Positions 22,151 to 33,409 of a DNA stretch of 64,000 bases are shown here, piece by piece (the stretch's first letter is position 1; each line of letters opens with the position of its first letter). Where the stretch lies: positions 124,001 through 188,000 of the forward strand of contig JACAAK010000008.1 of assembly GCA_025093985.1 (NCBI GenBank), in the 5' to 3' direction. The position numbers and the translations under genes are program-made. Source of the DNA: Calvatia gigantea. Taxonomy: Eukaryota > Basidiomycota > Agaricomycetes > Agaricales > Lycoperdaceae. The notes under the pieces are model-generated. The model was not told where the DNA came from and ran no database searches. It worked only from the letters and a program-made list of their open reading frames with translations.

Positions 22151-22611
22151 TCACAGGTCATCCAATGTGTTCCTTCCGTCTCGGGTCAGTCTGCATTGTG
22201 ATCTGTCCGATTATCTCCGAGTCGGACGTGTACTGGTAAATCGATGAAATTAGTACCACCTAACGTGATATCCAGCAGTAACCCTATGTAAACAGTAATA
22301 TATGGGAGAAAGGAGCGCCAAAGGTGACTACGGGACGTCCGGCGCGTTGAACATTTGGGGAGGCTTGCCACTATCCAACCCACGTAAGCTTGCTTACATC
22401 AATATGTCTTCGATTGCCTAAACTATTTACTTTGCTTGCACAATGTTGACCTTAGGTATTAGTTTAAGTGGATACGAATCTTAATAACCTCCGTCACATC
22501 AAGTCGTCGAGTGGGGTCTATACACCGCCGCTTCCTCTAGTGATGACTCATGCGGTAATGATCTTGAAGTACTCTGGGAACTACAGTTGAAAATTTCGCC
22601 CCCAGACAACA

Positions 22612-23952
22612 ATGTGGCCCTTTAGCCATCGTTACATCTCGGAGGAGGACCTAGTGGACCTTCATGGAAAAGTGGTGATTGTAACTGGCGGATAGTGGGT
22701 ATACATCATTGCGTTCCTCCTTCACATTTTCATGGCGTGTGCAGTTCTGGGATTGGATATTCAACGACACAGTTCCTCGCTCGGAAAGGCGCCAAGGCAA
22801 GTCAGGACCGCGAGTCCCAAGTCGTTTCTTTTCACTTATGCTTCGTCTCAATAGGTTTACCTAGCAACGCGTAATGAGGAAGCCACAGAAGAGTCGATTG
22901 AGAAACTGAAGAAGGAGGGTCTTGGTGACGGAAGTCTCCATTGGCTGAAGCTCGACCTCTTAGATCCGCGCGGTGTAAGGAACTCTGCTGAAGAATTCAT
23001 AAAGCAGGAAGACCGTCTCGATATACTCAGTATGTTGCATTTGGCGCTGATGACGTTTCCAGCGTTAACATTGATATTCGATGTAGTCAACAATGCCGCA
23101 AAGTGAGTACACCATCCCGAAATATTTCTGCGTTCAACTGACGTATTTAAAAATCTAGGGGTGTTGGTCCTTATTCCTTGACAGAGGATGGATTACGGGA
23201 CGTCATGGTCATCAAGTTCGTTCGGTTTATTTCCCCACAATAACTTCTTGCACTGACCACGGCCGTAGCTACCTTGGGCATTTCATCTTCACAGAGACCC
23301 TCCTTCCGTTGTTGATACAAACGTCAAAGGAGGGGAGCTCTGACATCCGCATTATCAACGTAAGTTGACTTATGTTCCTCTCCGTGGTGGGTTGAGGTTG
23401 TGGCAGGTCTCCTCGGAAGCCCATGGTCGTATCAAGCCAACGTCTTTCGTTGGAAGGGAGAATTTCAACAGGGAATATGGCAGCTCGATATTTAATGAGT
23501 TATCCACTTATGGTAGGAGTTTTTTTCGAAATTTGAAATACAACGTCTACACCGCTTTCTCAGGTCTGTCGAAATTGGCCAACGTCCTCCATATTAAACA
23601 CCTACAGCGCCGTCTCGATTCGCAAGATGCGCAAATTATTTGCATGGCCGTTCATCCCGGTGCCGTAATGACTCCCAATGTATCGAAATTTCTAGGGGAC
23701 AGGGGGCCCATCATCAGACCGTTCTGGAACTTCGTAATGCACACCTTCTTTGCTCCGACAAGGCAAGGCGCTATGAACTCGGCTTACGCTGCGGCTTCAC
23801 CTGAAGTGAAAGCAGAGGCAAGCAACTTCAAGGGCGCTTACCTTGATCCTGTTGGCGTAATTGTAAATTCTTCACCACAGGCAAGAGACGAAAGATTGAT
23901 GAACGAGTTGTATGGGACGACTTTGGAAATTTTGAAGGAATTGAACATGTAA
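22612..23952 (+). CDS. Short-chain dehydrogenase/reductase (retinol-dehydrogenase/WWOX type)
   Basis: An NAD(P)H-dependent oxidoreductase of the classical SDR fold, 322 aa by my model; the substrate is unknown. Exons are 22612-22694, 22745-22796, 22855-23029, 23087-23102, 23159-23215, 23269-23359, 23407-23512 and 23564-23952. The cofactor motif is TGGYSGIG, formed across intron 1. Further motifs are NNAA, INYLGHF, IINVSS (the catalytic Ser) and STYGLSKLAN, which supplies the YxxxK pair. That last motif appears only if the 51-nt intron 23513-23563 is removed; unspliced the frame stays open but the catalytic Tyr is separated from the Lys. Intron 2 starts with GCAAGT (a GC-AG intron), and exon 4 is only 16 nt. 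A relic of this gene's 3' end lies at 28105-28330. Confidence 0.88.
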
Positions 23953-24654
23953 GATTAAACTCTGTCGAAAGGTTTGCGAAGAGAAGTTCGGGAGATATTC
24001 TGCCAGAAAACCATAGATGCTATTTCATTTGTATAATAAAACCGCGTGTCTGTATCTCGGAATATACCTGCTGTGTCAAGCAGGCAACACGTGACACAGA
24101 CCCGAAGTCGTATAGCGTACAAACAAACAACTGACACCTCAGTCTTTGCCGTCATAAGATTGAGTTCGTACCACAGAATCAACATACTGGATTGACGAAG
24201 GCAATGGCAATCTGACTACCATATTTAATTATGATAGCCAACAAACGAATGAGGTTGCCAGCGAGCGCCTATTACTTATTTATCTCAGGGTTTGTTGGTA
24301 AACCTATGGCCTATGGTTGGCCTATGGTTGGCCTATGGTGTTCTGGAACCAAGCACCTTGCGAAATCCTCTAAATGTTTATTTAGCCCATCTGACTCCCA
24401 AAGCGTCACATCATCCAGCCCAGCGCTCAGCGTAGGCGCGAGGTTGATTTTGTACAGTACGCATGTCGAGCGTCCAGGAGTCCTATGTTCTTTCTCTACC
24501 GGCAGGTCACCTTGGACCAGACAGTGACGAACATGTTTCTGCCGTGTACCTCACTTGTCTCGATCACCAACCACAGTCCTTCTACGTACCACCTCCTTCG
24601 GCAGCATTGCCCCTATTATGACAGCGTCCAACATGAGACCTACCGGGACAGACA
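23953..24654. other. Spacer with short tandem repeat and duplicated block
   Basis: No gene is supported. The part 24230-24310 resembles 28415-28500 (GAGCGCCTATTACTTATT against GAGTGCCTATCACTTGTT). At 24303-24339 an 11-bp unit containing GGCCTATGG is repeated about three times. Confidence 0.4.
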
Positions 24655-25345
24655 AATATTCGTGAGGGTTGCCACAACTGTGTGTGGAGGTTTGACATGC
24701 CTCTGTGACGGTCGTCGGATTATCATAGAGGTGCATGGTTAGTTTGTTACGCGTGGCGACTCGTTCGCTGATAAGCAAACAGGTGCTACCACGCAGATGT
24801 TAGCCACTGAACATCCTACGCAACATCAAATGCGATACCAGCTATACGGCTTGGCGTTTCGGTGAATTTGGCGACACCGTAGCCAACACATCCGTTGGAA
24901 CCTCTATCCACATGAACTAACCCCCTCACTCGTTCGTTCACCCACTCAATGCCTTCCCGCAAATCCAGTAGGATGTTACGTCAAATTTAAAGGATCATCA
25001 TCAAACTACCACAGGTCGCGGCTTGTTCTCTGACGACAATCCTGACCCAGGAAACACCCCACCTTTCCATCTTCCCCTGGTCTCCCACGAAGAGAGTTGT
25101 AAATTCGTCACGGCCCCCACGGCTGGTCCCGACTTGAACCTATACACGACATCCCTCCCCCAAATCAGTCGTGACTGTCGCGAGTTCTATTAGTGCCACC
25201 GAAAATCAGCCCCCCTTCTCCACACCCGCAACCGTACCCTAAGGACAACAAACCAGAACCCATACCACGCCTGCAAACGTTCTCTTGGGGTCATCTCCAC
25301 GGCGAGGGTATGACTATGTCGATCTCCTGACCCATCTTATTTTAC
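24655..25345 (+). pseudogene. MAPKK relic, second copy
   Basis: This is strongly decayed but colinear with 13495-14280 of the MAPKK. Matches run through exons and introns: GGTTTGACATGCCTCTGTGACGG for the GLTYLYD region, CGGATTATCATAGAGG for RIIHRG, GTTGGAACCTCTATCCACATGA for VGTSIYM, and a last block GGCGAGGGTATGACTATGTCGAT. Stops and shifts occur in all frames. Its position between the SDR gene and NACHT copy N5 shows that a MAPKK-bearing block was duplicated. Confidence 0.65.
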
Positions 25346-25729
25346 CATCTATTCATGCTCGTAACTCTCCGCACCAAGCAGTCTAGGCCACGTGATCTCC
25401 CTCAAGAGGTCGTTCATGATTCACACCGCCGGATAGTAGCTTTAATCACCGAGGCCTCACTTCAATCAATGACGTGGGTACACACTAAGCTGGGAAGGGA
25501 GACATAGCAGATGGGTAGGGACTGGGCCGGCTTCAAGATATGAGAAATAACGGATCAATTGACAGGTGGTCACTTCTAAGCAGAGTAGCCACAAGGTCAT
25601 GCTGACCCGGCATCGGCATGCGAAAGATCAAGCTTCAAGCTTTCAAGGTTCCTCCTTTTGTCCACAGCATTTGCATCGTCACGCCCTCCTTCCCCTCATC
25701 GTCCCTCTTACAACAACTGTATTGACCCA

Positions 25730-27981
25730 ATGACCGTCCTCTCCAACGCTCACAACCTTGCAATCCATGGTGGCCACTTTACAGATATTACCAACAACTT
25801 GAGTGGGCCAACTGGTGAGCTTTGTTAGCAAACGCGAGCAACCGAGCTGACCTGGCGTAGGTATCGACATCCTCCTTGAAGCGTCATATCCCGAAGCCGC
25901 ACATGACTCCTCTGCCCGTGGATACTCACCTCGATGTTTCCCTGGAACTCGCGAGCAATACATCGAAGACATCGTACACTGGGCTGTCCCTGCTCTTGGT
26001 GACACTCCTGCACCTATGTACTGGATGAAAGGACTAGCCGGAGTGGGCAAATCCGCTATCGCTCAGACGTGTTCCGAGAAACTCAAGGATATGGGAAAGC
26101 CTAGCAGCGTTCTTTTTCTCGATTAACGGGAGAAACAAACCGGAGAAGTTCTTCCCTTCCATTGCGTATCAGCTCTCTACCATCCACTCTGCTTACCGCG
26201 ATCTTATTGACGATAAGATATGTCGTGACAAGACCCTGTTAACAAGGCGATGGCGTCTCAATTCCGGTATCTGATAGATGAACCCCTGCGAGAACTGGGA
26301 GCACAAGGAAAAGGGTTTGGAAAGCGGGTTGTCGTGATTATCGATGGACTTGATGAATGCGAAGCGGCAGACGCCCAGTGCGAAATCGTTCGTATCGTTA
26401 CTGGAGCGGTATCCAATGACACACTTCCCCTGTGTTGGGCACTCTTCAGCCGCCCGGAGCCTCACATCGAGGCACTGTTTTCGAGAACCACAGTTGCCCC
26501 TCATTGCCACAAAACCATCCTCCCAATCTCGCGCAACGCCGATGGAGAAATTGAGCTCTATCTCAGGAACAGTTTCGAGAATATCCTCCAACACCGTAAT
26601 ATTTCAACACAGTCGCGGTGGCCGTCTGCTGAGGATATGAAGGCTATCGTTGGTGCTGCGAGTGGGTCATTCATTTATGCAACAACAGTGCTTCGCTTCG
26701 TCGGCCATCTAGATTCGCTCGGACCTCAGAAGCGTCTGTGTGCAATCCTTGATGTCATTCTGGACCGCCGTAGGCGTGACCCTCTCACTGGGACTAGTAT
26801 CGGTGCACCGTTCGTCGAGTTGGATGTATTCTGTACCTTGATCTTGCAACCCGTCCCCCCCCCGAAGTCTTCCCCTCTGTCCACCTACTACTTACCGTTC
26901 TATGCCGATGGGCAGGCATGGGTGCAACACTGGCGGCTAACATCTTGGGGCTGACTAAAGACGAATTTGAACTCGCCTGTAACTACGCAAGCGCTGTCGT
27001 TCACTTTCAGGACCCAGGCAAAGATCTCGAGCTTGATCCGGCTACCGATGTCAGCTGTCCGTACACGGAAACCAACCAAAATGTCCTGGTCAAACTTGAT
27101 GAACAACTTGCTGAGTATCTCAGAGGATCAATCTCCCTCTACCACAAATCCTTCAACGGCTTTCTTTCCAATCCAGCGCGCTCGGGCAGTTACTGTGTCA
27201 AGGAATCAGAAGCACTAGCAAAGCGTTTCCTCAGAGTGCACCTTGATTATGATCGATGCTATTGCTGGCATGGGTCAAGTAGGTTTACACCAACCCGTCC
27301 TGCCAGCCTACACCTCTGACTAATATGCCCGTAGAGTTGGTCCCAACTCCTGGTATGAGTAATTCTGCGTTGTCTCTTTCCTATCCGTACACAAACGAAT
27401 TGGCCAACTCGCTCATCAAAGCCCGAGTTTATAGTTACGTTGGCGGCGAAGACTCAGAAGACTTTTCGTCTCCGGGAGGACTTGGATGGCTGGACGCTGA
27501 TTGTGATTTTCGCAAGCGTCTGCACGTCCTTACACATTTATTCAGTGCAACCAGTACGAGACAACGTAGCAGTTTGCCCTTGGGGCTGTGAATGCCTTGT
27601 CAAACTGTATCCCGGAACCCGCATTATGTGGATTCCACGCAATGGGCTTTCCAAGTTCGACAGAATTGGATTCAAATCGGTAAATCCTTGCTTTGGCCTA
27701 TCAATTTCTCAATCTGACCGTAAAATTTGGAGATGATCCATCAGCGTCAGCGAGCAAACATTATCCGACGATATCACCCAAACCTGGCTTCCAGGATCAA
27801 GTCTCTCTTCCGTAGCAAACCTCGAGGACGTTCTGAGTCGGCAGTTTATTATATGGGACAAGGCGACAAGTCAATCTTTTGGTATTGGGAAATTGACTAC
27901 GAGTTGCAACAGAGTTCCGGACAATCAATTTAGCAGAGGGAGAGAAGTTGTTCCGAGAGGAGAATTTTGCTTTTGTGGCCT
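25730..27981 (+). pseudogene. NACHT NTPase copy N5, several frameshifts
   Basis: Exon 1 is 25730-25814 and exon 2 starts at 25861. The P-loop reads GLAGVGKS. Lesions: a base lost near 26098 before AAFFFS; a base lost near 26237 (before VNKAM); a shift in the C run at 26855-26864; a shift near 27545 in exon 3; and a deletion of about 7 nt near 27912 in the last exon. Between these, long stretches are clean, for example the 234-codon frame with IIDGLDEC and LFSRPEPH. It lies between the MAPKK relic and the SDR relic. Confidence 0.85.
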
Positions 27982-28104
27982 GAGTATGGGTATGAGTTTG
28001 AGTCCGAATTTTAACACAAGTCGGGGTCTGATTTAATCGTGACGAGGGGACGTGGGAGGCCGACGGGCTCTTCTGCCAGAAGTTTTTTGGTTATCTGTAC
28101 TCTA

Positions 28105-28330
28105 TAATGTGAGGTGCTTATCTTGATCCCGTCAGTGTTATTGCAGATCCTTGCCGCAGGCAAGAGTCAGAAGATTGATGAGTGAGTTGTATGGGACGAA
28201 CTTGAAAGTTTGAAGGAACTCAAATTGCAAGATGAAATTCTGCTGAAAAGTTCGCCTGAAGAGATTCGGGGGTATTCTCCCAGAACTGACTGTAAATCAT
28301 AGGTGACTATTTGTTCTTTCGCATAATAAG
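28105..28330 (+). pseudogene. SDR gene 3'-end relic
   Basis: This matches the last about 100 nt of the SDR coding region plus about 100 nt downstream: GGTGCTTATCTTGATCCCGT, GAGTTGTATGGGACGA and TTCTGCTGAAAAGTTCGCC against the gene at 22612-23952. Small deletions destroy the frame. Nothing upstream of it belongs to the SDR gene; instead N5 ends directly before. Confidence 0.65.
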
Positions 28331-28696
28331 CTTGCATGGTTTTGTTCTGAAACACAACTGCTTACTGGGCCATGCAATGGGGTAACGAGGACAATGGGGA
28401 CCTGGGCTGCTGGACTTATTTATGGTGTCCGGCCGACGAATGGTATTTCAGTGAGTGCCTATCACTTGTTGATCCTCGGCCTTGTTGGCAAACTTTGGAT
28501 GTTCTCCACCTTGTGCACCATTCTACTGAAAAGTTCAAGGCAAGTCCATTTCCCAGGAGATCAAACGTTCCAGCTGGGCATCAACATTTCAATGCCGACT
28601 ATCCTCCTGCACACTATATACAACTGAGTGTTCGTAGTCACTGTGGTTCCTCCTTCCCAAAAAGTGTCGCATCACCACCCAGATAAAAAGTCTCCC
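28331..28696. other. Spacer, duplicate of the region after the SDR gene
   Basis: Parts resemble 24230-24310. I see no gene. Confidence 0.35.
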
Positions 28697-28698
28697 GA

Positions 28699-29936
28699 TC
28701 ATAAGGTGTAAGAGGCTTCTTCTTTAATCGCACCGGCAGTCAGGCTATCGTCCAGACCCCTCATCAATGACAATTGACTATGCACCACAAATAACCAACT
28801 CACATTTGCAAGGAAGTTCCTACCAACGGCGACCAATTCGTTTTCCCTTTCATCTGCTCTGTGTATGGCATTATCTTGTTCGTAACCCCCCGCGCTAATA
28901 TATGGTTTTGGCCTCCAAATTTCCCTCAAGAAATCATTCACATCGTACGCTTCCCACATCGCGACTTTGGTCCCCTGAGACGCTCGGTTCATAACATGGA
29001 TATACGCCAAATCAGGGAACTCCTGTTTCAGAGCCGATACGAAATGGGTGAACTGGGGGACTGGGTCCTCCATGCCCATACCTATGACGGTTGACAGATG
29101 AAATGAGGGTGTGTAAGAGGCACACCCACGTAATATTCCAACCACCCACCTCCGAAAGGACTCCATGGAGATAACCTTATCCAAACCCTCTCGGCAGTGC
29201 CGACAGCGTTCACGACGGCTCTCACAACCTCCAACCCAAACCTTGACCACCAGTTCAACCGACCCTCCATACCCATCTTGTCTTTATCGCTCACATCTTG
29301 CAAAAATTCATCTACGAGATACCCATTCCCACCATGAACCTCTACTCCATCGAGATGCGCTTCGTGCACAACCTTCCTTGCGTTGGCGTACAGCCGGATG
29401 AATTCATTAATTTCCGGAATGGTGAGTTCACGTGGGACGGGTATGCCGTTTTCTTTGGGGATGGGCGAGGGTCCGACGACACTTGAAATTAGGGTTTTCA
29501 GATTTGAGGTGTTCTTCGTCTACTTGACGAGCCATTGCCCATAGTTGGCAGAATATATATGAGCCTTTATCATGTACGCCTTTTACGACCTACAGATACC
29601 CCGGAAAACTGGCTCTCACTGATGGAGCTTATGCCCGAAAAGAGAACGAAGACGAACCTCCTCCTACATATCCACCTGCTCCTCACTATAGATCCTCGGA
29701 ACGTTTTGCAGGCCGCCGGCTTCAGGAGCAATGAATGTAGATTCGGTGATGAGAAGCATTCCGGGAGTTGTTGCTCGTTGGGAATAGTATTCCTTCATCA
29801 CGGGTAAACTGGGAACGTGGTGTTTATCGGCTCGAACACGCGTAAGAGGGGCGAGGACTACGCGATGCTTCAGTTGCATAGATCCGACTTTAATAGGCTG
29901 AAAGAGACGAGAGTCCGAATGCAACAGTTTTCGCAA
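28699..29936 (-). pseudogene. NADH:flavin oxidoreductase (Old Yellow Enzyme family), damaged
   Basis: An FMN-dependent ene-reductase type gene. From the ATG at 29936 the first exon reads SRLFQPIKVGSM, HRVVLAPLTR and ITESTFIAPEAGG. Later exons give GSYIFCQLWAMARQ, EINEFIRLYANARKVVHEA, DGVEVHGGNGYLVDEFLQD, RLSPWSPF, then after a GT-AG intron MGMEDPVPQFTHF and KPYISAGGY. The conserved segment after LQDVS, expected to contain a YGGS..ENR core, is read out of frame; shifting by one base recovers YGGSVE, so two compensating indels lie near 29225-29275. The join between exon 1 and the GSYIFCQL exon is also unclear. The usual FMN-binding Arg is lost. I infer a pseudogene or an erroneous consensus. 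Confidence 0.75.
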
Positions 29937-30615
29937 GGCGCGCAGAACCGTTTTGGCAAACAGACTCCGCCACTATGCCCAATGATATTTGAGAAGTTAT
30001 GGATTTTATGATATCTTCGGCGGACTAGTTCATGTTGAGTGAGAACCTCAAACGCTTAAGCTTGAATGTGGGCACTCGCTGGGATTGGGCAGGCCACCCC
30101 AAGCCATCTGGCGCAATCTGTTTCGGCAAATCTATACTCCTTCGAAGCATTAACTGGAGTTTGCAGATTTCGACGTTCGTCATATTCCCTCTTCCGATAC
30201 TCAGACTACCTGGCTATCTTTTAATTAATACTTACTGCTCCTTTCTTTTTCGGGCTGAGCAAAGACGGCGATTGGTGGCCGGTGAGTGTTTGAACGTTTG
30301 AATAGGAAAGTTCCATTCCAGCGTCGGGTGTTTCCGGGGCTGCTGGAAGGCGTTCATTATGAGATCAGTTCAAAAATGGTCCAGGATATGTTTCTTGGAT
30401 GGGACACATCTTAAGTGCTTTTTTTTTGTGGAAAGCAATCGTTGTCCTTGGTTATGGCCTACCGCTCCTGGCGTCTAAATTTGTGCCGTTCACCAAGCGC
30501 CGAACTTTAGGCGCTGAGAGCTGCTGCAATAGGCATGTTGGCAGTGACGTAGAAGGCACACGGCCTCCCTCTCCCCACCTTCTTTATCTCCCCCCGTGGC
30601 TGTGAAACTAAACCA
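29937..30615. other. Intergenic, upstream of N6
   Basis: Contains the 5' flanks of the flavin oxidoreductase gene and of N6. No coding region is supported. Confidence 0.35.
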
Positions 30616-32878
30616 ATGCCCTTCCTTTCCGGTGCCCAGAACTTCGCGATTACCGGTGGCTCCTTTACGGACATTACCAACTCGAGTGGTCCAACTGGTA
30701 AGCTTAGTCAATATACGTAGACAGCCGAACTAATTGATGCACAGGCATCGATATCCTCCGTGAAGCATCCAGTCCTGAAGCCGCACATGATTCTGACGCT
30801 CGTGCATACCCCCCTCGGTGCTTCCCCGGAACCCGTGAACAATATATCGAAGACATCGTTCACTGGGCTGTTCCTGCCCTCAATGACACCCCTGCGCCTA
30901 TATACTGGATGAAAGGACCGGCCGGGGTGGGCAAATCGGCCATTGCTCAGACATGCACCGAGAAACTCAAGTACCAGGGAAACCTCGGTGTCGCGTTCTT
31001 TTTCTCGATTAAAAGGCGAGACAAACCGGAGAGATTATTCCCTTCTATTGCATACCAGCTCTCAACCATCCACCCTGCATACCGCGATCTTCTTGATAAC
31101 AAGATCCGTCACGACAAGACGCTTGTCAAAAAAGCGATGCCGTTCCAGTTCCAGTATTTGATCGACGAACCGTTGCGAGAATTGGAGATGCATGGAAAAG
31201 GGATTGGAAAGAGGATTGCGGTGATCATTGACGGACTCGACGAATGCGAAGGAGCTGATACGCAATGCGAAATCATTCGCATCATTGCTGCAGCTGTATC
31301 TGACGGCACTGCGCCCCTATGCTGGGCTTTCTTCAGCCGTCCCAGAACCTCACATAGAGGCAATGTTCGCCGAAACCGCCATCGCTTCTCATTGCCATAA
31401 GGTCGAGCTCCCATTCTCGCGTGATACTGATGGAGAAATTGAGTTATACCTCAAGAATGGTTTTGGGAATATCCTTCGACGTTGTAATGTTTCGATGCAA
31501 TCTCCGTGGCCATCTACTGAAGATATGAGAACGGTCGTTGGTGCTGCGTGTGGGTCCTTTATATATGCCACAACGGTCCTTCGTTTCGTTGGTCACCTCG
31601 ATCCACTGGGCCCTCCGAATCGTTTACGTGCGATTATTGGCGTCATTTTGTACCGCCGAAAGCACGATCCTCGCGCTGGTACCAGCACCGACGCGCCTTT
31701 CGCCGAGCTGGACGCATTCTACACATTGATCTTGCAGCGGATACCTGAAGAAATCTTTCCGTCCGTCCACCTCCTGCTTGCTCTACTCTGTCGAATGGGA
31801 TTTCCAAGCGTAGTTCTTGCAGCCAACCTTCTGGCGTTGTCCAAACACGAATTTGAAACCATCTGTAGCCATGCGAATGCTGTTGTCCACGTCAAGAACG
31901 TAAACAAAGACATCAAGCTCGATCCGGCCATTGACACCAGCTGTATGTACACGCGAAGCAGCGGGCATGTCGTTGCAGACATTGCTGAACAAATTGATTA
32001 TCTCAGAGGGGAGGTCTCCTTCTACCACAAATCCTTCGACGACTTCCTTCTTGACCCAGCACGCTCAGGGTGATTATTGTGTCAAGGGCTCAGAGGCCCT
32101 TGCCATGCGCTTACTTAAAATACACCACGACTATGATCGAAGCTTTTGTTGGCAAGGCTCAGGTATGTTTACGCCAACCCGTCTCATTTATCCACGTTTC
32201 TGACCATTTCGTCCCTAGAATTGGTCCTTGCACCTGATGTTCCCGATTCCGCGTCCTCTCTTTCCTACCCATACTCAAACGAACTGGTCAACTCACTCAC
32301 CAAAGCCATTGTTTATATGGGAGTTGGTAACGAAGACTCAGAAAGCTTTTCTGCACCCAAAGAACTTGGAAGGTTGGATTCCGACCGCGATTTTCGCAAG
32401 CACCTACATGTCTACACACATTTTGGAAGCCTTGTCAATATGCGGCCGAGTGGTCACCTACTTTGGGGCTGTGAATGCCTTACTAAATGGTGTCCGAGAA
32501 CCTTGGTTACCCAGATTTCACGCAGTGAGTTCCCCAACTTCAACGCCACTGAATTCAAATCGGTAAATTCTTTTTCTCTGATATCGGCAGTCCTGACGCT
32601 GACCTTAAGTCTTGCAGATGATCAAACAGCGCCAACAAGCAAACATTATCCGACGATACCATCCTAATCTGACTTCCAGGATCAAGCCTCTCTTTCGCAA
32701 CAAACCTCGCAAACAGTTTGAGTCAGGCTTATATCGCATGGGACACGGCGAAAAGTCAGTCTTTTGGTATTGGGAAATTGATTTTGAGTTTCAATATTAT
32801 CGAGAGTTCCGCACGATTGATTTGGCTGAAGGTGAGTGGATATATCAAGCGGAGGATTTCAATTCCTGGTGTCGGTAG
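30616..32878 (+). pseudogene. NACHT NTPase copy N6, two single-base insertions
   Basis: Exons 30616-30697, 30745-32162, 32219-32562 and 32618-32878 have splice sites matching N7. Exon 2 has two extra bases: an A at about 31342 (CGTCCCAGAACC where paralogues have CGTCCCGAACC), and a G at about 32070 (TCAGGGTGA before the YCVK motif). Outside these points everything is open: GPAGVGKS, IIDGLDEC, FYHKSFDDFLLDP, and the C-terminal GHGEKSVFWYWEI. Like N2 it is either a recent pseudogene or a functional gene with two consensus errors. Confidence 0.85.
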
Positions 32879-33409
32879 TTGCATCATATGACGTAATTGA
32901 GTTGTAGTGTCCATATGTACCATTGTGTACTTTAGCATCGTACCACGACAACAAACATTGCCCGTGTCACCTCAGCCTGGGGATGTAATTAAGTTCCTAT
33001 AAATATACCACGCGATTCCGTTCAAGTTGAAGGCATGTTAGGACTATCATTGGACTTCGCTCGCACAACACACTCCGGCCATAACTCAAATTCAACGCCA
33101 TTCACTCACACGATCGACAAGGAAGAGAGCGAGCCATCAATGCATCAACGTTTCAACGTTCAACAGTTGTCTCGGGAACGAACAAGATCGTCCCGCCCTG
33201 TCTCCATTTGGCACAACGACCACTCTACCTTTTGACCACAAACGTCAATAATCCCACCCTGAAATTTCAGACACATGCCGTTTTGATTATTTTGAGACGC
33301 AGTACCACAGGTTGTGCCAACATCCTTCTTCTCTTTTCACCCTTCCCGTAACCCACGACCACCCATATATCTACACCCCACTGACACTCCTTACTTGTGA
33401 TCACTACCC
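32879..33409. other. Upstream region of N8, present in three copies
   Basis: This stretch is repeated at about 38430-38740 upstream of N9 and at about 43240-43730 in the third unit, for example around ATGTGTACCATTGTG and CCCACGACCACCCATAT. It probably carries the promoter of the N8-type genes. No gene is seen. Confidence 0.5.

Noticed and set aside
22681..22720. In-frame TAG in the SDR cofactor motif as a disabling mutation
   Set aside because: The TAG spans a splice donor (GGATA/GTGGGT); splicing at 22694/22745 gives TGGYSGIG.
24303..24339. Short tandem GGCCTATGG units as a CRISPR-like array or minisatellite of interest
   Set aside because: Only about three direct 11-bp units without spacers; ordinary slippage.
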